Assembly (NCBI GenBank): GCA_027604705.1
Contig: JADHYV010000012.1
Span: 186,001-250,000, forward strand
Direction of reading: 5' to 3'
Length of the DNA stretch: 64,000 nucleotides
Source: Allomyces arbusculus
Taxonomy: Eukaryota; Blastocladiomycota; Blastocladiomycetes; Blastocladiales; Blastocladiaceae
The notes beneath the pieces are model-generated. The model was not told where the DNA came from, did not search any database, and was given only the letters and a program-made list of their open reading frames with translations. Positions 47,044 to 56,900 of the stretch are shown here, one piece after another (the stretch's first letter is position 1; the number at the start of each line of letters is the position of its first letter). Position numbers and translations under genes: made by a program.

Positions 47044-47372
47044 GGGCGGGTCCAGAGTCGGGATCAGGGCGAAAATGGGTCGTGTGCGTCGATTGCAGCT
47101 AGTCGTCGCTGGAATTTGGGAGCGGATCGTCCTGGAACGTGTTGGCGCGGTCGCGGATCAGCCGAGCACCCGGGCCAGCAAACGAGCAGGGCGATCAGGG
47201 CACGCGGCAGTGATGCGGCGAGATGTCATGCCAACCCCTGCTGCTGAGCCCGATCTCACCGCACTGATCCTTGCCAACCGCCGCTCCAACCGACTTGCTG
47301 GCGCTGGCAACCTCGCTTAATTGGCTTTGAAATCTTTTTTAACCGCGACAACACTGCTGCAGCGACAGCACC
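47044..47372. promoter_or_regulatory. Divergent promoter region, Tim17-like gene and Dnmt2
   Basis: 329 bp between divergent starts. No gene and no obvious TATA box. Confidence 0.5.
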
Positions 47373-48956
47373 ATGACCCAAGCAACAGCACCCGCAACGG
47401 CCTCGCCGCCTGCCCACCGCGCCGTGCGCGCCATCGAGTTCTTCTCAGGGATTGGCGGCCTTGTCTGTATTTTCCCTGCTCTCCGGCACCCCATGAATTC
47501 GACACTCATTTGCGACACCTACCGGTGGACAACCTGCCTTAGCACTACGGGTTCACCTACACGCAAGTGCCGGGCACCGTGGTCGCTGCGTTCGACGTGA
47601 ACGCCGTCGCGAACCAGTGCTATGCGCACAACTTTCCAGCGACGCCCGTCTCGACGGCCTCAATTGAGCACCTAACTGCCAACGATCTCGCGAAGCTGAA
47701 CGCCGACGCGTGGTTCATGTCGCCGCCGTGCCAGCCGTTCACGCGCGGGTATGTCCGCGTGCCTCCCTTCTTTTTTTTTTTTTTTTTTTTTTGCGAGCTT
47801 GCTGACCCGCGATCCGCGACTCTAGCGGCAAGGGCCTCGACCACGCCGACGCGCGCTCCCGCGGCCTCCTGCACCTCGTGTCCCTCCTGACCACGGCACG
47901 CAACCCGCCGCGCTACGTGTTTCTCGAAAACGTCAAGAATTTTGAAACGTCCGAGTGCCGCCGCATTCTCGTGAACGCGCTCGCTGCGCGCGGGTTTGAA
48001 ATTGCCGAGTGTCTTCTGGAGCCGACAGCGTTGGGGGTCCCGAATTCGCGGTTGCGGTATTACTTGCTGGCGCGCCGCAGGAGGGATGGAGATGGGGAGG
48101 GAGTCGAGGACAAGGGGGCGTATTCGGACCGCGGCGTGGTGCAGACGGCATGGCCAGTGCGGTTTGGCGTGGTCCGAGACGATGGTGCCAACGGATCCGC
48201 GAGCACCAGCAACGCGGCGGTGGAGACGGCCACTGACAAGACGGCGGCCATGGATGGGGACGAGAAAACGAAGGCCGGTGACAAGGAGGACGCGCACGGC
48301 GCGGTAGACGTGTCCGCCAAACCGTGTGCCGACGCGCACGACGTACCACGACCCACCGACGCGGCACCGGCCGTCGTCGCGGTCGACCCGATTGCCAAGT
48401 ACCTCGACGCCGAGCCCGATCCGCAGTGCGCGGTTCCGGAACCGTGGATCCGCCAGTCCAAAAAGTTCATTTTCGGTGCGCTCTCCTTCCCCAACCCTTC
48501 CCGTACCTCCGACACCGATCTCACCACCCTCGCTTGACAACAACAGACATTGTCTCGGACCGCGGCGCACGGTCGGCCACCTTCACCAAAGCCTACGGCT
48601 CCAAGCACGTGTTTGGGTCCGGCCCGTTCCTCGCGTCGGTCCCCGAATCCGCCCTGACCAAGGACGTGCTCGGCAATGTCGAAAATGTGCTCGCGCTGAA
48701 GCCGCGCTTCTTTTCGCCCACTGAAGTCGCTCGACTCCACTGCTTCCCGGCGGAGATGACGTTCCCGCCGGGGATCACGAAGGCGCAGCAATACCGACTG
48801 CTGGGCAATTCGTTGAATGTCAAGGTTGTGGGGGAGTTGATGAAGGTGTTGTTTGCCGAGGAGGACGAGGTGGGGCCTGACAACGGCGCGGAGAAGGTGG
48901 AGGGCGTGGCTGATGTCGCGGAGAGCAGGGTGGACAAGGAAGAGCGGCAAGAATAG
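47373..48956 (+). CDS. TRDMT1: Dnmt2-type tRNA (cytosine-5) methyltransferase
   Basis: Exons 47373-47462, 47543-47748, 47826-48475 and 48547-48956; introns 80, 77 and 71 nt, phases match; 451 residues. Dnmt2 methylates C38 in the anticodon loop of tRNA-Asp and related tRNAs. DNA-methyltransferase motifs are all present: I (AIEFFSGIGGL), IV (MSPPCQPFTR with catalytic Cys), VI (YVFLENVKNF), VIII (NSRLRYYLLARR), the target-recognition part (FTKAYGSKHVFGSGPFL), the FFSPTEVARLHCFP box and motif X (YRLLGNSLNVKVVGELM). The Dnmt2 hallmark CFT reads TFTKAYG here. An acidic, Ala/Asp-rich insertion of about 80-90 residues between motif VIII and YLDAEPDPQ makes it longer than human TRDMT1 (391). Intron 2 contains a pure T22 run. 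Confidence 0.93.
47771..47792 (+). repeat. Poly-T tract (22 nt) in Dnmt2 intron 2
   Basis: Uninterrupted T run between donor and acceptor, with a CTGAC branch-like motif after it. It is not a Pol III terminator of any visible gene. Confidence 0.9.
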
Positions 48957-49105
48957 ATAGCGTGGATGCATTATAAATGGGCCAAAAGATTGGTCGGGGG
49001 ATGTACATGCAATGCCGCCGCAGCGCGAATAACGAGAGTTGTGGAGAGAAACAACAAACGAAGTCAAGTCTCACGCCTACTTCCTACTCACTCCACGCTT
49101 CAGTC

Positions 49106-50147
49106 CTACTGAGTCGTCTCAAGCGCCGCCCGCGTCGCAGCACTCGTCGCAGCCGATACCGTGACCTTTGTCGACGTTGTTGCAGCATCGCACGCGGCCG
49201 GGTACCACTTGGCCTCGGCGACGCCACCAATCGCGGTCACGGATGTCGGAAATCCGGCTTGCACCACGTTAAAATTGCTCTGACGGCATTCTTTTCAGAT
49301 GGAGAAGGTTGAGCACTCCGTGCTCACGTGTTGGAGGGAAAGAAGGAGACGTACGCGCGCAAATGTAGGCGACGCGGTAAGTGCGGCACACGAACGTGCG
49401 GTTCGTGCCCGTGAAGCACGCGCGCAGGCACGATCCGCACGGTGCGGCTGCGGATGCGTCCATGGGTGACTACCGTGACGGTAGGGGGTCAGAAACCTCG
49501 GTCATGTGGTGGTGAACGGGACGGGGAAGGACCGCGTACCACAGCGACAGCGGGAAGCGTCGAGGCGCTTTCTGATGATACCGTCGGGACGGGACACGCC
49601 GACAGGCCGGGTACTAGCACATTCAATACAGATCAGTTGCTGTCTTCGACTTCCAGCGCAGCGACCGACGTGTTCACGTACAAGCAGCGGTCCCGACTTG
49701 CAATGGATCAAAGTACGATGCGAACCCGGCGCGCGCAGCCGAGCTGCGCACGGCGGCCTCGACCAGAGGCCGCAAAGCGGACTTAGCGGATGGGGCGGGA
49801 GTTGCCGCGGCCTTGGCGATAGGACGCGTGGCTGCTTTGGCAGAAGAAGGGGCGACGTGAACCACCTTCACGGTGCGGTGCGGCTGCGCCAGCGTGGGTA
49901 CAGGATGCGAAACGGTCTTGACGATCCGTTGTGTCGCTGGTGCAGGGGGTGGTGTGACGCGGACGACATTGGCGACCCTTCGAGTGGCAGCAGCGGGAGC
50001 ACGCTTGGAAATGGTACGCGATGCGGCGGCCGTGGGCATGGCCGCGGCCACAGTGGCCAACAAGACGACGGAGATGGCGGTTACCACGGCGAGCAGCGAG
50101 AGCAGGGTTGCCGGGCAGCTCGCGCACGGGCGGAAGATGTAGGGCAT
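49106..50147 (-). CDS. Secreted or anchored Cys-containing protein of unknown function
   Basis: Proposed exons 50147-49682, 49613-49540, 49469-49355 and 49257-49106, 268 residues. The first three junctions fit phase and splice consensus. The last acceptor is uncertain: AAG at 49258-49260 keeps phase; CAG at 49280-49282 is closer to normal intron length but breaks it. The N-terminus has a strong hydrophobic signal or anchor (LLSLLAVVTAISVVLLATVAAA). Next is a long Ala/Pro/Val/Arg-rich basic segment, and then a Cys-rich part (APCGSCLRACFTGTNRTF, CRTYRVAYIC) and a final AKWYPAACD segment. No known domain recognised. The small phase-matched exons argue that it is a real gene. Probably a wall or extracellular protein. 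Confidence 0.6.
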
Positions 50148-50569
50148 GGTCGACGGGAGGTGTATTGATGTTGTTGAGAGCGCTTAAATGAGTTGCAGCA
50201 AGTTGATGAGGGAGAACAGATGCGCGCCGGAAAGAGTTTTCGAAACCGACGAGAACGAGTCGCCGAGAATGAGAATGGCGCGAAGAGAACCGGAGCGGTA
50301 ACTATGTAAATAGTGGTTGATCACAGCACGTGGGTGTGAGACGTGCGCGAGACGCGCCGCGAAAGGCATGCACGCTCGCTTCTTCGTCCGCTCGACAACG
50401 TCGACCGCGAGCTGGCGCGGTACCAACGCCAACCAAACCTATCAGCACCTCCCGCATCGCGCTGCCCGCGACCCACCGCACCGTCTCCACCGACCTCTGT
50501 TGCCCCTGACATTGCGTCCGCCACCAACACCGCCCGACTCCAAAAGGCCCACCCTGCCATCTCGACGCC
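50148..50569. promoter_or_regulatory. Divergent promoter region
   Basis: 422 bp between the starts of the secreted-protein gene (-) and the Dpy-30-motif gene (+). No gene seen. Confidence 0.45.
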
Positions 50570-51175
50570 ATGGACCACGCCTATCTCGAATCCACCGTGG
50601 CCCCCGTGCTCACCGACGCGCTCACGTCGCTCGCCGTACGGCTCGCCGGCACCTACATGCCCCCGGCCTCGACGCGCACGGCCCCACCGCCCGTGCACCC
50701 GACCATGGACGCGATCGAGTATGTCGCGCGGTATCTGCTGCACTCGCTACACGACCACGACGCCGAATTGAAAATTGACGAGGCCAAGCGTCGCGCCACG
50801 CGCGACGTGCGGATCGCTCATGCTGTTGAGGAGGAAGTGCGCCGCAAAGTGGATGCGGCGCATCGTCCGGTGGTGCTGGCGGCGGAAAATGCTTTGGAGG
50901 GTGTGAGCGCCGCTGAGCCACAGTCGGTGACCGATGAGAGTGAACTTGCGGTGCCGGTGCCGGTGCCGGGGAGCGCGAGTGGGAGTCGCCCGCTGACGTC
51001 GACGACGGGCACGGAAGGGGGCGCGGAAGGGAACGAGGAGCCGGCAAGTGAGGATGCGGTGGGAGAAGAGTCGGGCGAGCCGGGACCTGCGGGCGACGAC
51101 GACGCACCGGCGCAAGACGACTCGGCCGCTGCTGAGCCGACCGAGGACACGCCGGAACCGACCGCGGCCGACTGA
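50570..51175 (+). CDS. Dpy-30/RIIa-motif protein with acidic tail
   Basis: Single exon, 201 residues. The N-terminus (YLESTVAPVLTDALTSLAVRLA) followed after a short Pro-rich loop by MDAIEYVARYLLHSLHDHDAE resembles the two-helix Dpy-30/RIIa dimerisation motif (typical core DPIEYLAxYLLKN). A basic coiled segment (KIDEAKRRATRDVRIAHAVEEEVRRK) and a disordered Glu/Asp/Ala/Pro tail follow. Dpy-30-motif proteins act in COMPASS/MLL histone-methylation complexes or as docking subunits of flagellar radial spokes and calmodulin-spoke complexes. The long tail favours a non-core role. With DNAAF6 two genes away, a flagellar role is plausible but unproven. Confidence 0.65.
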   Translation: MDHAYLESTVAPVLTDALTSLAVRLAGTYMPPASTRTAPPPVHPTMDAIEYVARYLLHSLHDHDAELKIDEAKRRATRDVRIAHAVEEEVRRKVDAAHRPVVLAAENALEGVSAAEPQSVTDESELAVPVPVPGSASGSRPLTSTTGTEGGAEGNEEPASEDAVGEESGEPGPAGDDDAPAQDDSAAAEPTEDTPEPTAAD

Positions 51176-51189
51176 GGGGGGGGGGGGGG
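51176..51189. repeat. Poly-G homopolymer (14 nt) directly after a stop codon
   Basis: The run begins at the base following the TGA of the Dpy-30-motif gene. Confidence 0.9.
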
Positions 51190-51382
51190 TGAGACCCGAC
51201 GTGAGACTGTTGGAACCAAATCAAATCCGTTCTCTTCATTCCGTGTCTTGTCTGTCTCGTCCATGTACAAAGCATTCTCTCCTCACCCATCAGGTCAAAC
51301 ACAAAGATACCCACACCATTATTGGCGCGCGGGATTCTCGACGAGTCGAGGCTCGTCATCGTGCTTCTCCTCCTTGCCTGTC

Positions 51383-52631
51383 CTACATGAACATGTCCGA
51401 GTAACCGGGCGGCGGCAACTCGTCCGGGTCGGGCTCGCCCGAAAATGGCCCCGCGCTACCACGGCCGCGGCCGCGGCCCGCGCCCTGGAACGGCGGGCGG
51501 AACCCGCCAGGACCACCACCGGGTGGCACCTGCGGACCGATCGGGTCGAAGCGCGCGCCAGGCGGCACAGCACCACTACGGCAGCAGCTACGCGGTGAGC
51601 ATCAATCAACCTCCAGCGTTCCAATAAAAAAGCCAAAGGCGACGTACGGCGGCAAGAATCGGTCGCCACCCCATGGCCCACCCCCCGACCCCGAGGGCCC
51701 GGCAAATAGCGGATGACCCGGGCCCATGATGCTGCCACCGCCGTCACCACCAGGCCCGAAGGGCATCGGCCCGGGACCACCAAACGGCCCCATGGGCCCA
51801 CGACCGTGCGCGCCGCCGCCAAACGGGTACGGTCCCATGGGCGGCACTCCGCCAAGTGGATCGAGATCGCGGTGTCCGACCGACGCCGGGTGCACGGCAC
51901 CGCCGAACGGGTCCGGGTAGTGCGGTTCAGGCGGTGGCGCGGGACTACATACAGTGATGCGTCTGTCAGCCAAGTGTTTCAGAATAATATCAACCAGCAC
52001 ATCATCAGCGAACGTACCGGTTCATCGGGTTCGGCGGCGCCGGCAGCGACTCTTCCAGAATCCGCGCGGGCGGGACCGTGGGCGTCGGGCTCTCCGCGCC
52101 CGGTGGGATTCGGCCTTCCTCCCCGGCCACGTTCCCCACGAGTCGCGCGCGCACCTGGTCAATCAACTCGGCCAACTGCGCGTCGGAAGCCTTCAGCATT
52201 GAACTTGCCGGCCGGTCACCCGGCGCGACCGGGTACATGGCCTCCCCGACCGACATTTCACGCACGTCCACGTCCAACTGCGCGACGGCGTCGGACCTGG
52301 GGCGCAACGCGTGCACAACGAGTGTCGCGCCCATCACGACCACGCGCACGAGCGCGCGCGCACCGCTCCCGCCGCCGACGCGGTAGTGCAGCGTGTAGGT
52401 GCTCGCGCCGGCGGGGTTGAAGTCGGCGGGCAGGTTTGGAAGTTGGCTGGTGCTTGGAGCCGGGTCGGCGTCGCCGGTCCCGATCAGGGTCCATCCGCCG
52501 ACGAGCGTGAGCGCCGCATGAACGAGGGCGGCGACGGTGTCGGCGGGACGACGCAGGCGGAGGGCGCCGGCGGTCGCGTCAAGGGCCGCACGGAGCTGTG
52601 CGGGAGTTGGTGTGGGCGGGTTGGGCGCCAT
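51383..52631 (-). CDS. PSMF1: Proteasome regulator PI31
   Basis: Exons 52631-52018, 51944-51648 and 51575-51383; introns 73 and 72 nt; 367 residues. The N-terminal FP domain spans about 1-165 (LRRPADTVAALVHAAL, GWTLIGTG, STYTLHYRVG, LVVHALRP, SSMLKASDAQLAELIDQVRARL). The Pro/Gly-rich C-terminal half has the conserved HxxF-like elements GHRDLDPLG and GPGHPLF, then VPPGARFDPIGP and the terminal DELPPPGYSDMFM. PI31 binds the 20S proteasome through its C-terminus, inhibits it in vitro and adapts proteasomes for transport in cells. All PI31 landmarks are present. It is divergent from DNAAF6, with 290 bp between starts. Confidence 0.93.
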
Positions 52632-52921
52632 GGTGGTCTGAAGAGTTGGCAGAGAGTTGCGTCCGGTTGCTGCCACTTCTTGCTGCTTCTTGCTGCTTTT
52701 GCGGGCGTCGCAACGAAGTCGGCGACGTTGGATTGATGTCGTCGACGACGGATGGAGAGAGGAGATCGCGAAGGGCACAACGACCACCATAACCCCACGT
52801 CATCGCCGTCGTGACCGCGTTGTGGCTGATTCGTTCAGTTGACGGAAGTCGACCAACCCCGACGCCCTCTTTCTCCTCGACCAGAACTGCGAATACTGCC
52901 CATAACTCGACCGCAACCAAC

Positions 52922-53708
52922 ATGGACGGCGACTTGTCTTCTTTGACCGCACTCTTCTCGTCGGCGGCCGCAGCGAACGACGGTCGCGACGGCTTGGTAC
53001 CAGCAAATTGATCCGCACCAACTCCATCAGCCGACCACCACCAACCTCCAGCTGGCAACAACGTAGACCGCTGGCCCCAAGTCCAGTGCGGCTTCTCGAC
53101 GCCCCGCCGGCTCTGTTGCCGCATCCACGACCGCCGCGCGCCGCGGTGGTGGCGGCAAAAAGCCCGCCTACGACTACTCGACCAAGTCGATCTGGAACGA
53201 GGATGAGCTGGCCAATGCCGCGGCCGCCGACGACTACGACCCGCGGCCCGAGCCTGAGTACGTCGTGCTCAACGTGCCGCTCGTGATTGACCACGACTGA
53301 TCAAGTTCACCACGTTTTCAGGTATTCGATCCAGTACGTGCAGACGGTGCGCACCGAGGATATGTTTCTCGGTCTCGCGGGCCGCGCCAATTCCGACCAG
53401 CACACGGATACGATTACGGTCAAAATTGAGCTGCCGCTCGTGAGCGACGCCAAGGCGCTCGATTTGACGGTTCGCAAGGACAAGATTGAGCTGCGGTGCC
53501 CTCAATAGTGCGTTTCTGTCGCACTTTCGCTGCCATGGATGAGAATCAAGGTGGAGAAGTCTGACGACGGCGTGTATTTTGCGAACCTAGTCGATTGAAC
53601 CTGCCGCTGCCCAACGACGTGCACGAGGACCGTGGTCGCGCCAACTGGGACCCGAAGGCGCGCGTGCTCAAGGTGGAGCTGAAACTTGTCAAACTGTTTG
53701 ATGACTGA
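52922..53708 (+). CDS. DNAAF6: Axonemal dynein assembly factor DNAAF6 (PIH1D3)
   Basis: Exons 52922-52996, 53067-53257, 53322-53507 and 53591-53708; introns 64-83 nt with matching phases; 189 residues, against 214 in human PIH1D3. The core reads PRPEPEYSIQYVQTVRTEDMFLGLAG, TITVKIELPLVS, ALDLTVRKDKIELRCPQYRLNLPLP and RGRANWDPKARVLKVELKL. This is the PIH1D3 signature: an EPEYxIxY motif and a CS-like domain ending in DLRTPKYKLxLHLP and a KAxWDxExxxLxV strand. DNAAF6 works with Hsp90 and other factors to preassemble outer and inner dynein arms in the cytoplasm. It has no known use in cells without motile cilia, so it implies a flagellated stage. Two key strands are created only by splicing, which supports the model. 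Confidence 0.9.
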
Positions 53709-53909
53709 ACATTGTTCGAGTACATGATGCAGCTTTACAATCCTTGACAATCGGTCGTTGCGCGTCAGCATGCTCCAAGCATCATCTAGCGTGTATTTCA
53801 AAACTGATTCGACCAACAAAATCGCCTCTCCTCTCCACTATCTCCGCTAACAAATCTGCCTTCAGCGCAGAACTGCATCCGCAACCATCCCGCAACATCG
53901 TCCGCCCTA

Positions 53910-56900
53910 CTACTGAACGAGCCCGCTCTCCTTGGCCAGCGCGTAGAACCGCGACCCGCTGTCCGCCAACAACTCGGCGGGCGTGCCCACCTCACCCACC
54001 TCGCCATGATCCAGCACCACAATTCTGTCGGCATCCATGATTGTGCCAATCCGGTGCGCAATCGTGATCACCGTGCACCCCGCAAACTCGCTGCGCACCG
54101 TCTCCTGCACGACCGCGTCAGTCGTCGGGTCCATGGACGCCGTCGCCTCGTCCAACACGAGCACCTTCGACTTGCGTACCAGCGCGCGCGCAAGACACAT
54201 CAACTGCGCTTGGCCGGCCGACATCGACTCGCGCGCGACATGTGCCTCCAGCTGCCCCTCGAGCCCGCGCACATAGTCGGCGAGCGACGCGTGCTCGAGC
54301 GCGCGCCACAGAGCCGCGTCGTCAACTTTTCCCGTGGGATCGAGGTTGGCGCGGACCGGTGCGTCAAACAAGACCGCATCCTGCGGCAGGATCGTCAGCC
54401 GCGACCGTACGTCCTGGAGGCCGACGGTCGCAATGTCGATCCCGTCAATCACAATCGAGCCCGAGGTCGCCTCGATGATGCGGAACAGCGCCATCATCAG
54501 CGACGTTTTGCCTCCTCCCGTGCGCCCGCAAATCCCGACGCGCTCGCCGGCATTAATTTTCAAGTTGATGTGCTTGAGCACCGGGTCGAGCGTGTCGCGG
54601 TACCTCGTCGAGAAGTCGCGGAACTCGATGGTCCCATGTTGCGGCCACGCCGCATCGAGGTCAAACGACGTCTCGTCGCTCGCCTCGGCGGGCACGTCCA
54701 TGTACTCTTGCACGCGCTCCATCGACACGAGCGAGTTCTCGAGCGCGGCCGACACCATGATCAGCGCCGAAAACATGCTCGTCGTGCGCATGGCAAACGT
54801 GAGCGCGGTACCGAGCACGGCGGTGCTCGTCACGGGCGTCGCCACGGCCAAGATCCCAAACACGCCGACCATGACCGCGCCAAGCAGTTCCAGCTGCACG
54901 AGCAGCCAGACGCGCGTCGCGTTCATCGTATACGTCCCCGTCGCCGAAAGATCGACCTTGACTTCAGCGGCCGTTTCAAATTGCGCGTCGGCGGCAAACG
55001 CGCGGACCGTTTCGAGCCCCTCGAGCGACTCGTTCAGGTGTTGGAAGACGGACGAGTTTTGCGCCATGCTGACGCGCTTGATCTCGCGCGAGCTCGAGAG
55101 GTAGATGCGCTGCACGTACATGAACAGGGCGACGATCGGGATCAGCGCGATCAGGAACCACGGCGTGGCGGTCGCGATCGTGACCAAAGTGCCGGCCAAG
55201 CTTAGTACGAATGTGAGGATCTGGTACGAAATGCTCGGGATAGTTCGGTCGATGGTGCGCTGGTCGCTAGTCATGCGATTCAGGATCCGGCCTAAGTCCG
55301 GGAAGGGGGGGGGGGGGGTACGAAAAAGCACCATCGTCAGCTCGTCGCTCAGTCACAAATCGCGCCGTTGGACAGTCGCGACAACGAACCAGACGGCGTC
55401 ACGTCCCACCACGACATGGGCGCGCGCAACACGGCCGTGAGCAGCTTGGCCATGGTTAGCTTGGCGACGCGCAGCGCGACAATCGCGAGCACCAGGTAAA
55501 ACGTGAACGCTCCCGCAATCGTCGTGGCCACAATCATGCCGGCGTATCCGCCAAGCCAGTACCCGGTATCGCCGCCCTCGCCGTCGCTCGACGCGGACCC
55601 CCACAGACCCTAGGTGGAGAAGGTCAGTAACAAGTCCCGGCGTCCAAATATGACTTGAATATATGCGCGTACCATCCAAAAGGTCACGGCGAGCTGCAAC
55701 CCCGTCGTGACGACAAACGCGGCCAGCACCACCACAGACCACGCGACGCCCACGTACGACAGGTACGATTTGTAAGTCGTCCACGCGACCTTGCCCGACA
55801 TCTTGTTCTCCTTGTTCTCATCATCGTCGTCGCCGCTTGAGCCGCTGTTGCCCTCGGACGACGCAGGGGCCTCGACTTCGCCGGCCTCTTCAGCCTTGCC
55901 GCTCTTGCGCGTTGTCGCGACCTCGCCCACAAGCTCAAACACAACCCCATGCTGCGCCATGACCTCGTCATATGTTCCGCGCTCGACAATCTTGCCCTCC
56001 TTCAGCGCAATAACCTGATCGACATTCGCGAGATGATGTATCGCGTGCGTCACAAGCACGACCGTCTTGCCGCGCAACAAACCCTTCCCCGGCCCAAACC
56101 ACGCATCAAACATGTGCCGGTCCACATGCGCGTCAACAGCGCTCAGCGGGTCGTCGAGCAAAATCACGTCCGCGTCCGCATACAGCGCGCGCGCACAGGC
56201 CACGCGCGCGCGTTGCCCGCCCGAGAGCGTGATCCCCTTTTCGCCGACAAGCGTCATGTCCCCACGCGGCATGCACACGATATCGGCCGCGAGCGCGCAC
56301 GCGTCGAGTACCGCATCATATCGCGCCTGGTCGAAAGCGCGGCCAAACAGAATGTTGTCGCGCACCGACATTTGCTGGATCCACGGCTGCTGCGCGACGT
56401 AGGTGACGGTGCCGCAAACCGTGACTTGGCCGTCGAGACGGTGCATTTCGCCGAGAATAGCGGACAGTAGCGCCGTCTTGCCAGACCCGATCTTGTGCAG
56501 TCACGGACCCGCGCGGAATGGCGAGGTGGTCGATGGTCAGGACGGGTTTCGACTCGTCAAACGCAAATTGCGCTCCCGTGACTTCAACCGCAACGGGATT
56601 CGTGTGGTTGTCGAGTTGGTGATCGACGTACGCATCGCGCTCAGGTTTGCGCAAGAACGTGCCGAGCCGGTCCATGGACGCCTTGGCCTCGATGAGCGGG
56701 CCCCACCCCCACAGAATCATCTGAATCTGATTTTCGACAATCGAAAACAACGACAGGGTCACGAACACGCGGTCGGGCGTGAGCGAGTTGGCGGGTTGCG
56801 TGAGCGCGTAGACGGCAAACGTGGAAAAGGTCGATAGGTACGGCATCACATCCGAGAGCGCCATTTGGTAGGCGTTCACGCGCATGCCCGCCTTGAGCTG

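Noticed and set aside
47771-47792. T22 run as a Pol III terminator or poly(A) site
   Set aside because: It lies inside a clear GT-AG intron of Dnmt2 and no RNA gene precedes it.
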